Assembly: GCA_041640815.1 (NCBI GenBank)
Contig: JBEPZO010000001.1
Coordinates: 62,001-126,000 of the forward strand
Length of the DNA: 64,000 bases
Reading direction: 5' to 3'
Origin: JANWZL01 sp041640815
Lineage (GTDB): Bacteria; Pseudomonadota; Gammaproteobacteria; Burkholderiales; Thiobacillaceae
A program made the translations under genes and the position numbers. The notes under the pieces are model-generated. The model was given only the letters and a program-made list of their open reading frames with translations, was not told where the DNA came from and made no database searches. Below, piece by piece: positions 41,471-50,806 of the stretch; position 1 is the stretch's first letter; each line of letters opens with the position of its first letter.

Positions 41471-41950
41471 TTAGTCGCGCCAGGCGCTGAACACGTAGCC
41501 CGATTGCCCGGCCTGCTCGGCGTGGCAGCCGAAGCACGCCGTCTTGGCTTGCTCGCCAACCAGGCGCTGTTTCGCATCGCCCTTGGCAAAGGCCTCAAAG
41601 CCCCAGCCGCCGGTGTCTTTGAAACGGCGCGCATCGCGCTGCATCACGCCGAGGACCTTGCGCGGCCCCTCGGCGATGGCGTTGCCGCTGCGATCTACCT
41701 CTAAGAGATCGAAGACGATTACCGCGCCGTCGGGGAATTTCCCGCTCCGATAACCCTTCATCGCCTGGCTGTTGGCGTAGATGTGATGCAGGCCGCCGAA
41801 GGCGGCGTACAACGGGTGCCCGGGCTCCAGGATCATGCTCTTGACATGGGTCCAGTGCCGATAGCCATGGGGATAGTCCACACCGTCGGCGATGGCGACG
41901 GGGCTGGCGAAGGCGAGCGATAGCGTGAGTGCATTGAGTAGCGTTTTCAT
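41471..41950 (-). CDS. Cytochrome P460 family protein
   Basis: A 159-residue exported haem protein. The signal peptide ends near AIADG. The mature protein has the P460 domain pattern (HVKSMIL, FGGLHHIYAN, GKFPDGAVIVFDLLEV, TGGWGFEAF) and one haem c motif CFGCH near the C-terminus. P460 cytochromes oxidise hydroxylamine or bind NO. GGAGG lies 5 bp upstream of the ATG. It is divergent from a Cys-rich MarR regulator over two 14-bp repeats, so it is probably controlled by that regulator in response to nitrogen-oxide or redox stress; this is inference. Confidence 0.92.
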   Translation of the reverse strand: MKTLLNALTLSLAFASPVAIADGVDYPHGYRHWTHVKSMILEPGHPLYAAFGGLHHIYANSQAMKGYRSGKFPDGAVIVFDLLEVDRSGNAIAEGPRKVLGVMQRDARRFKDTGGWGFEAFAKGDAKQRLVGEQAKTACFGCHAEQAGQSGYVFSAWRD

Positions 41951-41988
41951 GATGTCCTCCTCTATGACCAGACACTGCAGATGCAGTG

Positions 41989-42016
41989 GTATCGATACGA
42001 TAGTATCGATACGATA
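41989..42016. promoter_or_regulatory. Two perfect 14-bp tandem repeats, candidate MarR operator
   Basis: GTATCGATACGATA occurs twice head to tail (41989-42002 and 42003-42016) between the divergent P460 and MarR genes. Each copy contains the palindrome TATCGATA, and the two centres are 14 bp apart. MarR dimers bind palindromes of this scale, so this is a good candidate for a shared operator acting on both promoters. The role is inference. Confidence 0.6.
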
Positions 42017-42046
42017 CACATAGCGCGCCGGTTCATCGTTGTCAAG

Positions 42047-42682
42047 ATGGTTTCGAAGCGCTACAGTCCGGTTATGGCTGATGACATCCTGCGCCTGCTC
42101 GATCTCTTCGAACGGCTCGGCAACCTCTCCGAGTCGCAGCTCAAGGCCGCCGTGGCGGACTTCGGGCTAGTGGCCGTGCATGCCCGCATTCTCCTCTACC
42201 TGGCGCGCGCCAACCGTTACTCCAACACCCCCCTGGCCGTGGCCGAGTATCTCGGGCTCACCAAGGGGACGGTGTCTCAGAGCCTGATCCTGCTCGAGCG
42301 CAAGGGCCTCGTGGCAAGACGTAAGGACGCGCTGGACCGCCGGGTGGTCCGGCTCGAGTTGACCGCTTTAGGCAGGTCGCTGGCGCAGGCGATCGAGGCA
42401 GGGCATGTGGAGCGCTGGGCGCAGGCGGCAGAGGGGCTGCCCGCTGGGCTAGTTGCAGCGCTCACCGACATGTTGCGCCGCTTGCAGCGGGCGGCAGGGC
42501 GCAGGAGTTTCGGCGCCTGCCGCACCTGCCGCCATTTTCTCGCCGCGGCGGCAGGAGGCGGACGCTGCGGCCTCACCGGCGAGGCGTTGACGGCCGAGGA
42601 CGGCGAGCGCCTGTGCCGGGAGCATGAGGCGCCGGCAGCCGGCGTCAGCCCGGCCAACCGTAGCGCAACGCCAGCCCGATGA
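42047..42682 (+). CDS. MarR-family regulator with Cys-rich C-terminus
   Basis: A winged-helix regulator of about 211 residues. The MarR DNA-binding region (about 50-120) includes TPLAVAEYLGLTKGTVSQSLILLERKGLVARRKDALDRRVVRLELT. After the dimerisation helix comes a Cys-rich tail, CRTCRHFLAAAAGG followed by RCGLTGEALTAEDG and LCREHE, with four Cys that could hold a metal or Fe-S centre. The start is uncertain (ATG 42047 or 42074; neither has a strong ribosome site). It is divergent from cytochrome P460 with tandem palindromes between. Its 3' end overlaps the TauE/SafE gene on the other strand by 38 bp. Confidence 0.85.
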   Translation: MVSKRYSPVMADDILRLLDLFERLGNLSESQLKAAVADFGLVAVHARILLYLARANRYSNTPLAVAEYLGLTKGTVSQSLILLERKGLVARRKDALDRRVVRLELTALGRSLAQAIEAGHVERWAQAAEGLPAGLVAALTDMLRRLQRAAGRRSFGACRTCRHFLAAAAGGGRCGLTGEALTAEDGERLCREHEAPAAGVSPANRSATPAR

Positions 42683-43520
42683 GCAGCAGGGCGAGCATGC
42701 CCTTGAGCAGGCGCTGCGGCAGCCGTTTCTGCAGGCGGGCGCCAACATAGGCCCCTAGCAGCCCGCCTAGGCCAAAGTCCAGCCCCAGGGCCCAGTCTGG
42801 GCGCACGGCCACCCCGTGCGGGGCCGGCAGCAGACTGTAGGCGATGAGCGCGATGACCGAGGTGAGGAAGGTGGCGGTGAGCGTCGCGCCAGCGATGGCG
42901 TGCACCGGCAGGCGGTAGCGGGTAATGCAGAGGGGGACCATGAAGGCGCCACCGCCAATGCCATAGGCGCTGCCGATCACCCCCACGAGGAAGGAAAAGA
43001 AAAGCATGGACGGCACGCCAAAGGCGTATTCCGCATCGCCGTGACGGAAATGCATCCGCCAGCCGCGCCACGCCGTCAGACGCACCGCCCCTGCTGGGGT
43101 GACGGCTGGCTGCCCGCGCCGCACATCCGCCAGCATGCGCCAGGCAAGAAAGGCCAGGACGATGGCCACAAAGGGCTCGAAGGCGGCGCGTTGCGCCAGC
43201 CAGTGGCTGCGCAGCCACGCCCCGACGACGGTACCAGGCGCGCCGCCGGCGGTGATCAGGAGGGCGAGCGGCCAAAACAGCCGCCGCTCGCGTGCATAAC
43301 GGTACATGCCGCCGGGAATGGCCAGCAGATTGAACACCAGGTTGGTGGCGGAGGCCGCTGGGCTGGCAAAGCTGAGCACGCTGACCTGAAACGGCAGCAG
43401 CAGGAAGGCGCCGGAGATGCCGACCATGCTGGTGAAGAGGCTAATGCCAAAGGCGGCCAGCGGCGGCAGCCACAGCCAGGTCTCGACGCCAGAGACGGCG
43501 AAGTGGTGCCAGAGGTCCAT
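42645..43520 (-). CDS. TauE/SafE-family sulfite exporter-like membrane protein
   Basis: A 291-residue membrane protein with about eight helices in two halves. The first repeat has FTSMVGISGAFLLLPFQV and the second GVIGSAYGIGGGAFMVPL, the Gly-rich signatures of the TauE/SafE (DUF81) transporters. The family exports sulfite, sulfoacetate or other organosulfur anions. The substrate is not evident here, though the cell's sulfur-oxidising genes make sulfite export plausible. ATG 43520 is preferred; a TTG at 43535 is possible. It lies directly after an exported-protein gene. Confidence 0.9.
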   Translation of the reverse strand: MDLWHHFAVSGVETWLWLPPLAAFGISLFTSMVGISGAFLLLPFQVSVLSFASPAASATNLVFNLLAIPGGMYRYARERRLFWPLALLITAGGAPGTVVGAWLRSHWLAQRAAFEPFVAIVLAFLAWRMLADVRRGQPAVTPAGAVRLTAWRGWRMHFRHGDAEYAFGVPSMLFFSFLVGVIGSAYGIGGGAFMVPLCITRYRLPVHAIAGATLTATFLTSVIALIAYSLLPAPHGVAVRPDWALGLDFGLGGLLGAYVGARLQKRLPQRLLKGMLALLLIGLALRYGWPG

Positions 43521-43535
43521 GTGCGCCAACACCAA

Positions 43536-44807
43536 TCAGGGCGCGGCAGCGCGCTGTCGCCGGTAGATGTAGTGAAACGCCGCCCTGTCAAGCAGGGCCT
43601 TGCCCGCACCCGCGCCGAGGCGTGGCCGCAGGCTCAGCACCATCAGCTCCGGCTGATCTTGGCTGAGACCGCTCGGATCGGGCGGCATGAGGTCGAGGCT
43701 CGAGGCCGCCTGGGCGCTGTTCAGGGCCAGCTCGGCCTGGGTACCCGCCACGGCCACCGCTTGGCAGGCCGCGCTGAGGTCCCGCAGGCGCTCCTCGACG
43801 TCGGCCTGCTGGATCTGCTGGCCGGCGAGCGGCTGCAACAGCCGTTCGGCAGGGCCACAGAGGGGGATGAGGGCGACGTCGAGCACAAGCGGCTCGCTCT
43901 CGGCCGCTAGCCGCACGCTAAGGCGCGCGCGCTGCCCCTGTGGCCACACTTGCGGCGGCGGCTCCCAGGTCAGGTGCCACGCACGTGCAAAGGGGCGTTT
44001 GACCGGCCGGCGCCGCAAGCCTTCCTCCCACAGGAAGCCCTCGATGAAGGCCTTGAGCGCGTGCTCTGCCCCCTCCAGCGCGATGCCGGTGATCCCGCCG
44101 TCGGCAACGAGGGCACGCTGTTCCAGGGCCATGAGCTGGTCGATGTCCGTCGGCCCGATCCGGGGGCGCAGCGTCTGCGTAAGCCGCCAGCCGGGCGGCG
44201 CGCTCGCCGCGGCCGGAGCTGGCGGGGCAGGGCTTGCCGGGCGAATGCCCTCGACGCTGCTTGCAGCGCTGCGGCCTGCCACCTCTACCTCGTCTGCGGG
44301 CGCATACGGCGGGCAGGCCGGGGCGGCAGCGCTCATCTCCGCCAGCAGGCGCAAGACCGGCGCCGGTAACTGCGCGGCCGTCTTGGGCGCATAGGCCAGG
44401 ACGTGATGCGCCTGTTGCTTATGCACCGTCACCAGCTGGAACACCACGGCATCTTCTCGTTCCACGCTCGGCCGGCGCAGCAGGCGCCAGCGCCGACCAC
44501 CCACCTCAAGCCAGTCGAGCTCGGCCTGATCACCATACTGGAAGCGCCAAATCGTCTCCAGCTGCACGAAATAGCGCTCGGGGGGCAGACGCAGGCGCGG
44601 GTGATGCCAGGGTATGAGGAGCGTGAAGCTACCCGCTTCGCCCGCATGGCGCAGGATGGCGCTCTCGAGGCGCGCTTCCTCCTCGGGATTGCCCCGCTGC
44701 CAGGGTGGGGCGTAGGGCACACTCAACCCCCCCAGTGCGAGGCAGGCGGCCCACAGCGGCTGCGAACCGCCGAACAGTATCAGCACGGCTGCGAGCAGGC
44801 GGAGCAT
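43536..44807 (-). CDS. Exported protein with DUF3108-like portion, unknown function
   Basis: A 423-residue exported protein. The start at 44807 gives a signal peptide (LLAAVLILFGGSQPLWA). The N-terminal third includes FQLVTVHKQQAHHVLAYAPK and LEVGGRRWRLLRRPSVE. A Pro/Ala-rich linker (about 170-205) then leads to a C-terminal domain with WEEGLRRRPVKRPF and LDVALIPLCGPAERL. Only weak resemblance to DUF3108-type envelope proteins is seen, and no motif fixes the function. It is divergent from hrpA with 103 bp between starts. A longer upstream frame (to 44858 or beyond) would overlap the hrpA region and is not preferred. Confidence 0.65.
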   Translation of the reverse strand: MLRLLAAVLILFGGSQPLWAACLALGGLSVPYAPPWQRGNPEEEARLESAILRHAGEAGSFTLLIPWHHPRLRLPPERYFVQLETIWRFQYGDQAELDWLEVGGRRWRLLRRPSVEREDAVVFQLVTVHKQQAHHVLAYAPKTAAQLPAPVLRLLAEMSAAAPACPPYAPADEVEVAGRSAASSVEGIRPASPAPPAPAAASAPPGWRLTQTLRPRIGPTDIDQLMALEQRALVADGGITGIALEGAEHALKAFIEGFLWEEGLRRRPVKRPFARAWHLTWEPPPQVWPQGQRARLSVRLAAESEPLVLDVALIPLCGPAERLLQPLAGQQIQQADVEERLRDLSAACQAVAVAGTQAELALNSAQAASSLDLMPPDPSGLSQDQPELMVLSLRPRLGAGAGKALLDRAAFHYIYRRQRAAAP

Positions 44808-44910
44808 GGGGTGCAGACGAGGTGAGACGGGATCGGGCACGCCTGCAGTGTAGCCCATGTGGCGCCGCGCAGGCGACGCTGGCCGCCGGCTAGCGGTATC
44901 ATGCCCGGCC

Positions 44911-47900
44911 ATGTCCACGCCACCGCTACTGCCCCCCCTGGATCTCGAGCCGCAGATCGAGTTCCCTCCGGAACTGCCGGTCTCGGCACGGCGTGAAGCG
45001 ATCGCCGCCGCCCTCGCGCAACACCAGGTGATCATCGTCTGCGGCGAGACCGGCTCGGGCAAGACCACCCAGTTGCCCAAGATCGCCTGGCAGTCGGGAC
45101 GCGGGCGGGCGGGGATGATCGGTATGACGCAGCCGCGCCGCATCGCCGCGCGTAGCGTGGCCGCGCGCCTGGCGGCGGAGACCCGCACGCGTCTGGGCGG
45201 CTTCGTCGGCTGGCAAGTGCGCTTTTCCGATCACCTCGGCGCTGACACCCGTATCAAGGTGATGACCGACGGCATCTTGCTCGCGGAGACCCAGTCCGAC
45301 CCCGAATTCCGTGCCTATGACACCCTGATCCTGGACGAGGCGCATGAGCGCAGCCTCAACATCGACTTCCTGCTCGGCTACCTCAAGCTGCTGCTGCCCC
45401 GGCGGCCGGACTTAAAGCTCATCCTCTCCTCCGCCACCCTGGAGGCGGAGCGCTTCGCCGCCTGGTTCGGCGGCGCGCCCGTGCTGCAGGTGTCGGGGCG
45501 CACCTATCCAGTGGAGGTGCGTTACCGGCCGCTCGACGCCGCCTCAGGTACAACCAGCGAGGGCAGTGCGCAGCCGCAGATACCCAAAGCTGGCGCGGCG
45601 CCGGCCGCCGAGGTCGATCTCAATGCCGCCATCCTCGCTGCCGTCGACGAGCTCGCCGCCGAGGGGCCGGGCGATATCCTCGTCTTCCTGCCCGGCGAGC
45701 GGGAGATCCGCGAGGCGCAGGAGGCGCTGCGCAAGCATCATCCGCCAGGCACGGAGATCTTGCCGCTATACGCGCGCCTATCGGTGGCCGAGCAGGAACG
45801 CGTCTTCCAGCCCCATGCCGGACGGCGCATCGTGCTCGCTACCAACGTCGCCGAGACCTCGCTCACCGTGCCCGGCATCCGCTACGTCATCGATACGGGG
45901 TTGGCGCGCGTCAAGCGCTATTCGCTGCGCAACAAGATCGAGCAGCTGAAGATCGAGAAGATCTCGCAGGCTGCCGCCAACCAGCGCGCCGGCCGCTGCG
46001 GCCGCGTGGCGGCGGGTATCGCTATCCGCCTTTACGCCGAGGAGGACTTCGCCGCCCGACCGGCGCAGAGCACGCCCGAGCTGCTGCGCTCCTCGCTCGC
46101 CGGCGTCATCCTGCGCATGCGCGCCCTTGGCCTACCGCCCATCGAGACCTTCCCTTTCCCCGACCCGCCAGAGCCCAAACGCGTGCGCGACGGCATCGCC
46201 CTGTTGCAAGAGTTGGGTGCCCTAGATAGCGATGGGGCCTTAACGCCGCTGGGCCGCCAGCTCGCGCAGCTGCCGATCGACCCGCGCATTGGCCGCATGC
46301 TCATCGCGGCGCGCGAACACGGCTGCCTGGCGGAGGTGCTGGTGATCGCCGCCTTCCTCTCCATCCAGGATCCACGCGAGCGCCCACTGGAGCAACAGGC
46401 GGCCGCTGACGAGTGTCACCGCCGCTTCGCTGACGCCGACTCGGACTTCATCGCCATCCTCCGGCTTTGGGCCCACATCAATGCCCTCGACGCGCAACGC
46501 AAGTCGGCGCGCAAGTTTCGTCTCGCCTTACAGGAGGCGTTCCTGTCGCCGCTGCGCGTGCGCGAGTGGCGCGACGTGCATGCCCAGCTCGCCAACCTGG
46601 TCAAGGAGATGGGCTGGAAGGTGGGCGAGCTCAAGCTCCCCGCTGACCCTCACCCCTCAACTTTCTATGCCCCCTTGCACCAGGCGCTGCTTGCCGGCCT
46701 CTTGGGCAACGTCGGCATGCTCACCGAGGCCGGCGACTACCTGGGCGCGCGCGGCCTCAAGTTCAGCCTCTCCCCCGCCTCGGGCGTGCGCAAGAAACCG
46801 AAATGGATCGTCGCCGCCGAGCTCGTCGAGACGCGCCGGGTCTATGCGCGCACGGTGGCGCGGATAGCGCCGGAGTGGATCGAGGCAGTCGGGGCCCATC
46901 TGCTCAAACGCAGCTATGCCGAGCCGCACTGGGCCAAGCGGCCGGCGCAGGTCAGCGCCTATCTGCGCGCCACCCTTTACGGGCTGCCGATCGTGCAGGC
47001 ACGGCGCGTGCATTACGGCCCTATCGACCCGGTCTTGAGCCGCGAACTGTTCATCCGCCATGCCTTGATCCGTGGCGAGTGGGACTGCCGCGCCGCCTTT
47101 TTCCAGCACAACCAGGCCTTGCTGGCCGAGATACATGAGCTCGCCGAGCGTACGCGCAACCCCCGCCTGGACGTGGACGAAGAAACCTTGTATGCCCATT
47201 TCGACCGCCTCATCCCTGCCGGCATCCACAACGGCGCGGCCTTCGAGCGCTGGCGGCGGCAGGCAGAGGCGGCCAACCCGCGCCTGTTATTCCTGGACCG
47301 CGAGGCCCTGCTCGCCGGCCGGCAGCAGGCGCGCGCGGACTTCCCGGACACGATCGACCTCGACGGCCTGGAGCTCGCGCTCGCCTACCGCTTCGAGCCT
47401 GGCGCTGCGGACGATGGCGTCACGCTGCTGGTGCCCCTTCCTGCCTTGAACCAAATCCGCGCGGCGGCCTGTGAGTGGTTGGTGCCCGGGCTATTTGAGG
47501 AGAAGATCGCCGCGTTGCTCAGGTCCCTGCCCCAGTCGCTGCGGCGCAACTTCGTGCCCGTCGCCGAGTATGCCCGCGCCGCTGCCGAGGCGCTGCAAGC
47601 GGCGGCCGATGCCCGGCGCATGGCGCTCACCGACGCGCTTGCCCGTTTCCTCTTCCAAGCCACCGGCGTGCACGTGCCGCGCGAGGCCTGGCGGGTGGAG
47701 GCGTTACCGGCGCATCTGCGGATGAACTTCCGCGTCCTGGATGCCAGCGGCGCGGTCATCGCCGAAGGCCGCGATCTTACCGTCTTGCGCCGGGAGCTGG
47801 GTGGCGCCGCGGGGCAGGCGGTGAGGCGTGCGGCAGCGGCTTGGGAGCGGGCCCAGGTAACCGACTGGGATTTCGGCGATCTGCCGGTGCAGATCGAGGT

Positions 47901-48717
47901 GAACGCTGCAGGCGTACAGGCCTACCCCGCCTTGGAGGCCAGCGCCGACGGCGGCGTGTGCTTGCGTCTATTCGATCGCCAAGCGAGCGCCGATGCCGCA
48001 CACCGCCTGGGGGTGGCGCGTCTGCTCTGGCAGGTGCAGCCTGAACGCAAGCGCCAGACCGAGCGCGATCTTCTCGCTCGCCTCAAGGCTACCTGTCTGC
48101 AATGGGGGCTTCTGCATGCTGGCGCCAGTTGCACCGCCTTGGTCGACGACATCATGCTCGCCGCCTGTCTGGTCGCCTTGCCTGAGGATCTGGCCGACAT
48201 CCGTAGCCAGCAGGCCTTTGCTGCCGCGCAACAGGCCATTAAACCGCGCCTGCCAGCCGAGGTGGGAAAGCTGGCCGAGCTCGCAGCCGACTGCATCGCC
48301 CGCGCCCATGCCCTGAAGACGGCCCTCGAACGCGCCCCCAAGGCCTGGGAGAAGGCGATTGCCGATATGCACGCGCAGCTTGCCGACCTCGTCTACCCCG
48401 GCTTCCTGACGCAAACCCCCAGCCGTTGGCTCAACCGCCTGCCGGCCTATCTCAAGGCGCTGGCCTTGCGCTTGCAAAAGCTCGACAAATCGCCCGCCCG
48501 CGATGCCCAGGCCATGGCCGAGCTGGCCCCCCTGCTTGCCGCCTGGCAGGCGCTGCGCGCGCAACGGCCAGAAGATGCGGCCGTGGCGGATTTCCGCTGG
48601 CGCTTGGAGGAGCTGCGCATCGCCCTGTTCGCGCAAGAGGTGCGCACCGACGAGCCGGTGTCGGTGAAGCGATTGCTTAAGCGCTGGCAGGAGATTCGTG
48701 ACGCGCCCGCCCGCTAA
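44911..48717 (+). CDS. hrpA: ATP-dependent RNA helicase HrpA (DEAH box)
   Basis: A 1268-residue DEAH-box helicase that resolves RNA structure and stalled ribosomes. Motif I is GETGSGKTTQLPK, motif II is LDEAHERSLNID (DEAH), motif III is LSSATLEAE, and the later motifs include ATNVAETSLTVPG and QRAGRCGR. The helicase-associated domain and OB-fold follow, and the long C-terminal DUF3418 region (about 680-1265) completes the HrpA architecture. The length is close to the E. coli protein. The ATG at 44911 lies at the family N-terminus. Confidence 0.96.
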   Translation: MSTPPLLPPLDLEPQIEFPPELPVSARREAIAAALAQHQVIIVCGETGSGKTTQLPKIAWQSGRGRAGMIGMTQPRRIAARSVAARLAAETRTRLGGFVGWQVRFSDHLGADTRIKVMTDGILLAETQSDPEFRAYDTLILDEAHERSLNIDFLLGYLKLLLPRRPDLKLILSSATLEAERFAAWFGGAPVLQVSGRTYPVEVRYRPLDAASGTTSEGSAQPQIPKAGAAPAAEVDLNAAILAAVDELAAEGPGDILVFLPGEREIREAQEALRKHHPPGTEILPLYARLSVAEQERVFQPHAGRRIVLATNVAETSLTVPGIRYVIDTGLARVKRYSLRNKIEQLKIEKISQAAANQRAGRCGRVAAGIAIRLYAEEDFAARPAQSTPELLRSSLAGVILRMRALGLPPIETFPFPDPPEPKRVRDGIALLQELGALDSDGALTPLGRQLAQLPIDPRIGRMLIAAREHGCLAEVLVIAAFLSIQDPRERPLEQQAAADECHRRFADADSDFIAILRLWAHINALDAQRKSARKFRLALQEAFLSPLRVREWRDVHAQLANLVKEMGWKVGELKLPADPHPSTFYAPLHQALLAGLLGNVGMLTEAGDYLGARGLKFSLSPASGVRKKPKWIVAAELVETRRVYARTVARIAPEWIEAVGAHLLKRSYAEPHWAKRPAQVSAYLRATLYGLPIVQARRVHYGPIDPVLSRELFIRHALIRGEWDCRAAFFQHNQALLAEIHELAERTRNPRLDVDEETLYAHFDRLIPAGIHNGAAFERWRRQAEAANPRLLFLDREALLAGRQQARADFPDTIDLDGLELALAYRFEPGAADDGVTLLVPLPALNQIRAAACEWLVPGLFEEKIAALLRSLPQSLRRNFVPVAEYARAAAEALQAAADARRMALTDALARFLFQATGVHVPREAWRVEALPAHLRMNFRVLDASGAVIAEGRDLTVLRRELGGAAGQAVRRAAAAWERAQVTDWDFGDLPVQIEVNAAGVQAYPALEASADGGVCLRLFDRQASADAAHRLGVARLLWQVQPERKRQTERDLLARLKATCLQWGLLHAGASCTALVDDIMLAACLVALPEDLADIRSQQAFAAAQQAIKPRLPAEVGKLAELAADCIARAHALKTALERAPKAWEKAIADMHAQLADLVYPGFLTQTPSRWLNRLPAYLKALALRLQKLDKSPARDAQAMAELAPLLAAWQALRAQRPEDAAVADFRWRLEELRIALFAQEVRTDEPVSVKRLLKRWQEIRDAPAR

Positions 48718-49183
48718 GGCATTGGGCAGCCCTTACATGAGCCCAAACACTTTTGCTTGGCCTTTAAGATGTGCCAAACACGCGCACATCGGCTACCGCA
48801 GCCGGCAGTGACCGTGCAGCGGGTTTGAGTCCTCGAGGACATGACCCAGCTTGAATGTGCTGTGCCGGCGACTGACCTCGACGATTATGAGGAAGTTATC
48901 GCTTTACGACCAAAGACAAAGCAAGCATAACTCGCCGCCGAGTTTCTCTACGACACGTAAGTGACCTTTCCCCATCCTCGGTCAGCAACCAATCAGATGC
49001 CCGCCAGCCGCACAAACCGAAGGATTAGAGGTATTAGACTCATCCAACCCCTTGACGCCGGAATTAAACTCAGGCGAAATCGGAAACAATGTTCAAGAAC
49101 AAACAGCGGTGCGGTGAGGCAGAGCAACCCAGGAGGGTTCGCTTGTTGCCGTAATCATTGGTTGTTAGGGCAGATACGCATAC
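48718..49183. other. Intergenic stretch before the chemoreceptor gene
   Basis: A 466-bp gap with lower GC than its neighbours. It contains only a 29-codon frame at 48841-48930 (MTQLECAVPATDLDDYEEV) without a ribosome site, which I do not call a gene. An AGGAGG (49131-49136) occurs well upstream of the chemoreceptor start but is too far to serve it. No terminator-like hairpin was recognised. Confidence 0.4.
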
Positions 49184-50806
49184 ATGAAGCACCTTTTTCA
49201 AGCACTATCTCAGCGCGTAGCCGCGAAGGTCCTCATCGTGGCTGCGTTGGTCTTCATCATCGAGCTCGGCCTCAGCTTAATGCATACCCACCGCACCTTA
49301 AATGACCAGGCTGAGGGTTTTGTAACGGCTGAGACCGTTGCCCTGAGCGACAGCTACTTCGATGCGTTGAACAAACTCATGCTCACCGGCGAGATGGCGC
49401 AACGCAATGAGCTGCGCAAGAGCTATCTTGCGCGGGCGAAGATCCTTGAGGCACGCGTCATCCGTGGTGCTGCTGTTGTGCAGCAATATGGGCCAGGCCT
49501 ACCCGAGGAGGCCGCCGCTGACGCGTTGGATCGGCGGGCGTTGGCGGGTGAGGAGGTGCGGGTGATTCAAGACACTACTGAAGGGCGCCGACTTACGTTT
49601 ATCCGTCCTTACCGCGCCAGCGAGAACACCCGTGGCGTCAACTGTCTGGGCTGCCACCAGGTCGCAAGCGGCACGGTGTTGGGGGCAGTCCGCATCACCT
49701 ATGACCTAAGACCTGTAGATGCCGATATCCGTACCATGGAATTGACGAATTCCGCTATTCACATCGGCCTTTTTAGCCTCGGTTTCGCGCTCATGATCTG
49801 GCTCATGCTGCGCATTGTCTCTCGCCCTGTACAACAACTGGCGCAGACGATGGCGCGTGTGGAACGCGAGTCCGATTTGAACCAGCGCGTGCCCGTGCAC
49901 AGTCAAGACGAGATCGGCCACGCCGCCGCGGCCTTCAATGCCATGCTGGAGCGCGTAGAACAGATCATCAGACAGGTGCGTGCATGTACTGACCAGATCG
50001 CACAGGTAACAGGCCAGCTCGGGCAGAGCATGGCCCGATCACAGCAGGCTGTATCGCGCCAGTTGACGGAAACGGAGGATTTGGCGACCGAACTGCATCG
50101 CATGGCCGACAGCGTACAAGAGGTCGCCAACAAGATCCGCGAGGCGGCGGCTGCCGCCCAAGCGGCCGACGGCTTGGCTCACGACGGGGCGCTCACGGCG
50201 ACCGAGGCCCTGGGCGCGATCGATGCCATGAATGAGCAGCTTAAGGGTGCGGCGACAGTGATCCAGCGGCTGGATAGCGATACCCGCGAGGTTGGCCGGG
50301 TGCTGAGCCTGATACGCGAGATCGCCGAGCAAACCAATCTACTGGCGCTCAATGCTGCCATCGAGGCGGCGCGCGCCGGTGAGCAAGGGCGTGGTTTTGC
50401 CGTGGTGGCCGACGAGGTGCGCACGCTGGCCGGCCGCACGCAAAGCGCGACGGGCGACATCGAGCGCATCATCGGCAAGGTGCAGCAAGCGACGCGCGAG
50501 GCCGTCGCCGCGATTCAGGATGCCGAGAGCCGTTCGCAAGGTGGTGTCGAGCATGTCGAAAAGACGGCCGAGGCCTTGGCCGAAATCGCTGCCGCTGTGG
50601 GCCGCATCACGGCAATGACCGATCAAGTGGCGGCCAATGCCCAGGCACAGGGACAGTCTGCCGTCGAGATCGGCCGGCGTATCGACAACATCAGCCAGGT
50701 CGCCCGGCAAGCGGCGCAAGACGTGCAGGCGCTCAAGGGGGTGAGCGATGAGCTCCATGGAATTGCCACCAGGCTTGAGGCCGGAGTATCTCAATTCAAG
50801 CTTTGA
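49184..50806 (+). CDS. Methyl-accepting chemotaxis protein with haem c sensor
   Basis: A 540-residue chemoreceptor. It has a first transmembrane helix (VLIVAALVFIIELGLSL), then a periplasmic sensor of about 165 residues resembling the Tll0287/DUF3365 haem domain. The haem motif is CLGCH at 154-158. A second helix (IGLFSLGFALMIWLMLRIV), a HAMP domain (SRPVQQLAQTMARVE) and a long cytoplasmic coiled coil follow. The signalling tip is EIAEQTNLLALNAAIEAARAG followed by FAVVADEVRTLAGRT. A covalent haem suggests redox, oxygen or NO sensing for energy taxis. Its 3' end overlaps the opposing phosphatidyltransferase gene by 16 bp. Confidence 0.94.
   Translation: MKHLFQALSQRVAAKVLIVAALVFIIELGLSLMHTHRTLNDQAEGFVTAETVALSDSYFDALNKLMLTGEMAQRNELRKSYLARAKILEARVIRGAAVVQQYGPGLPEEAAADALDRRALAGEEVRVIQDTTEGRRLTFIRPYRASENTRGVNCLGCHQVASGTVLGAVRITYDLRPVDADIRTMELTNSAIHIGLFSLGFALMIWLMLRIVSRPVQQLAQTMARVERESDLNQRVPVHSQDEIGHAAAAFNAMLERVEQIIRQVRACTDQIAQVTGQLGQSMARSQQAVSRQLTETEDLATELHRMADSVQEVANKIREAAAAAQAADGLAHDGALTATEALGAIDAMNEQLKGAATVIQRLDSDTREVGRVLSLIREIAEQTNLLALNAAIEAARAGEQGRGFAVVADEVRTLAGRTQSATGDIERIIGKVQQATREAVAAIQDAESRSQGGVEHVEKTAEALAEIAAAVGRITAMTDQVAANAQAQGQSAVEIGRRIDNISQVARQAAQDVQALKGVSDELHGIATRLEAGVSQFKL

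Noticed and set aside
48841..48930. 29-codon frame upstream of the chemoreceptor
   Set aside because: Very short and without a ribosome site; not enough to call a gene.
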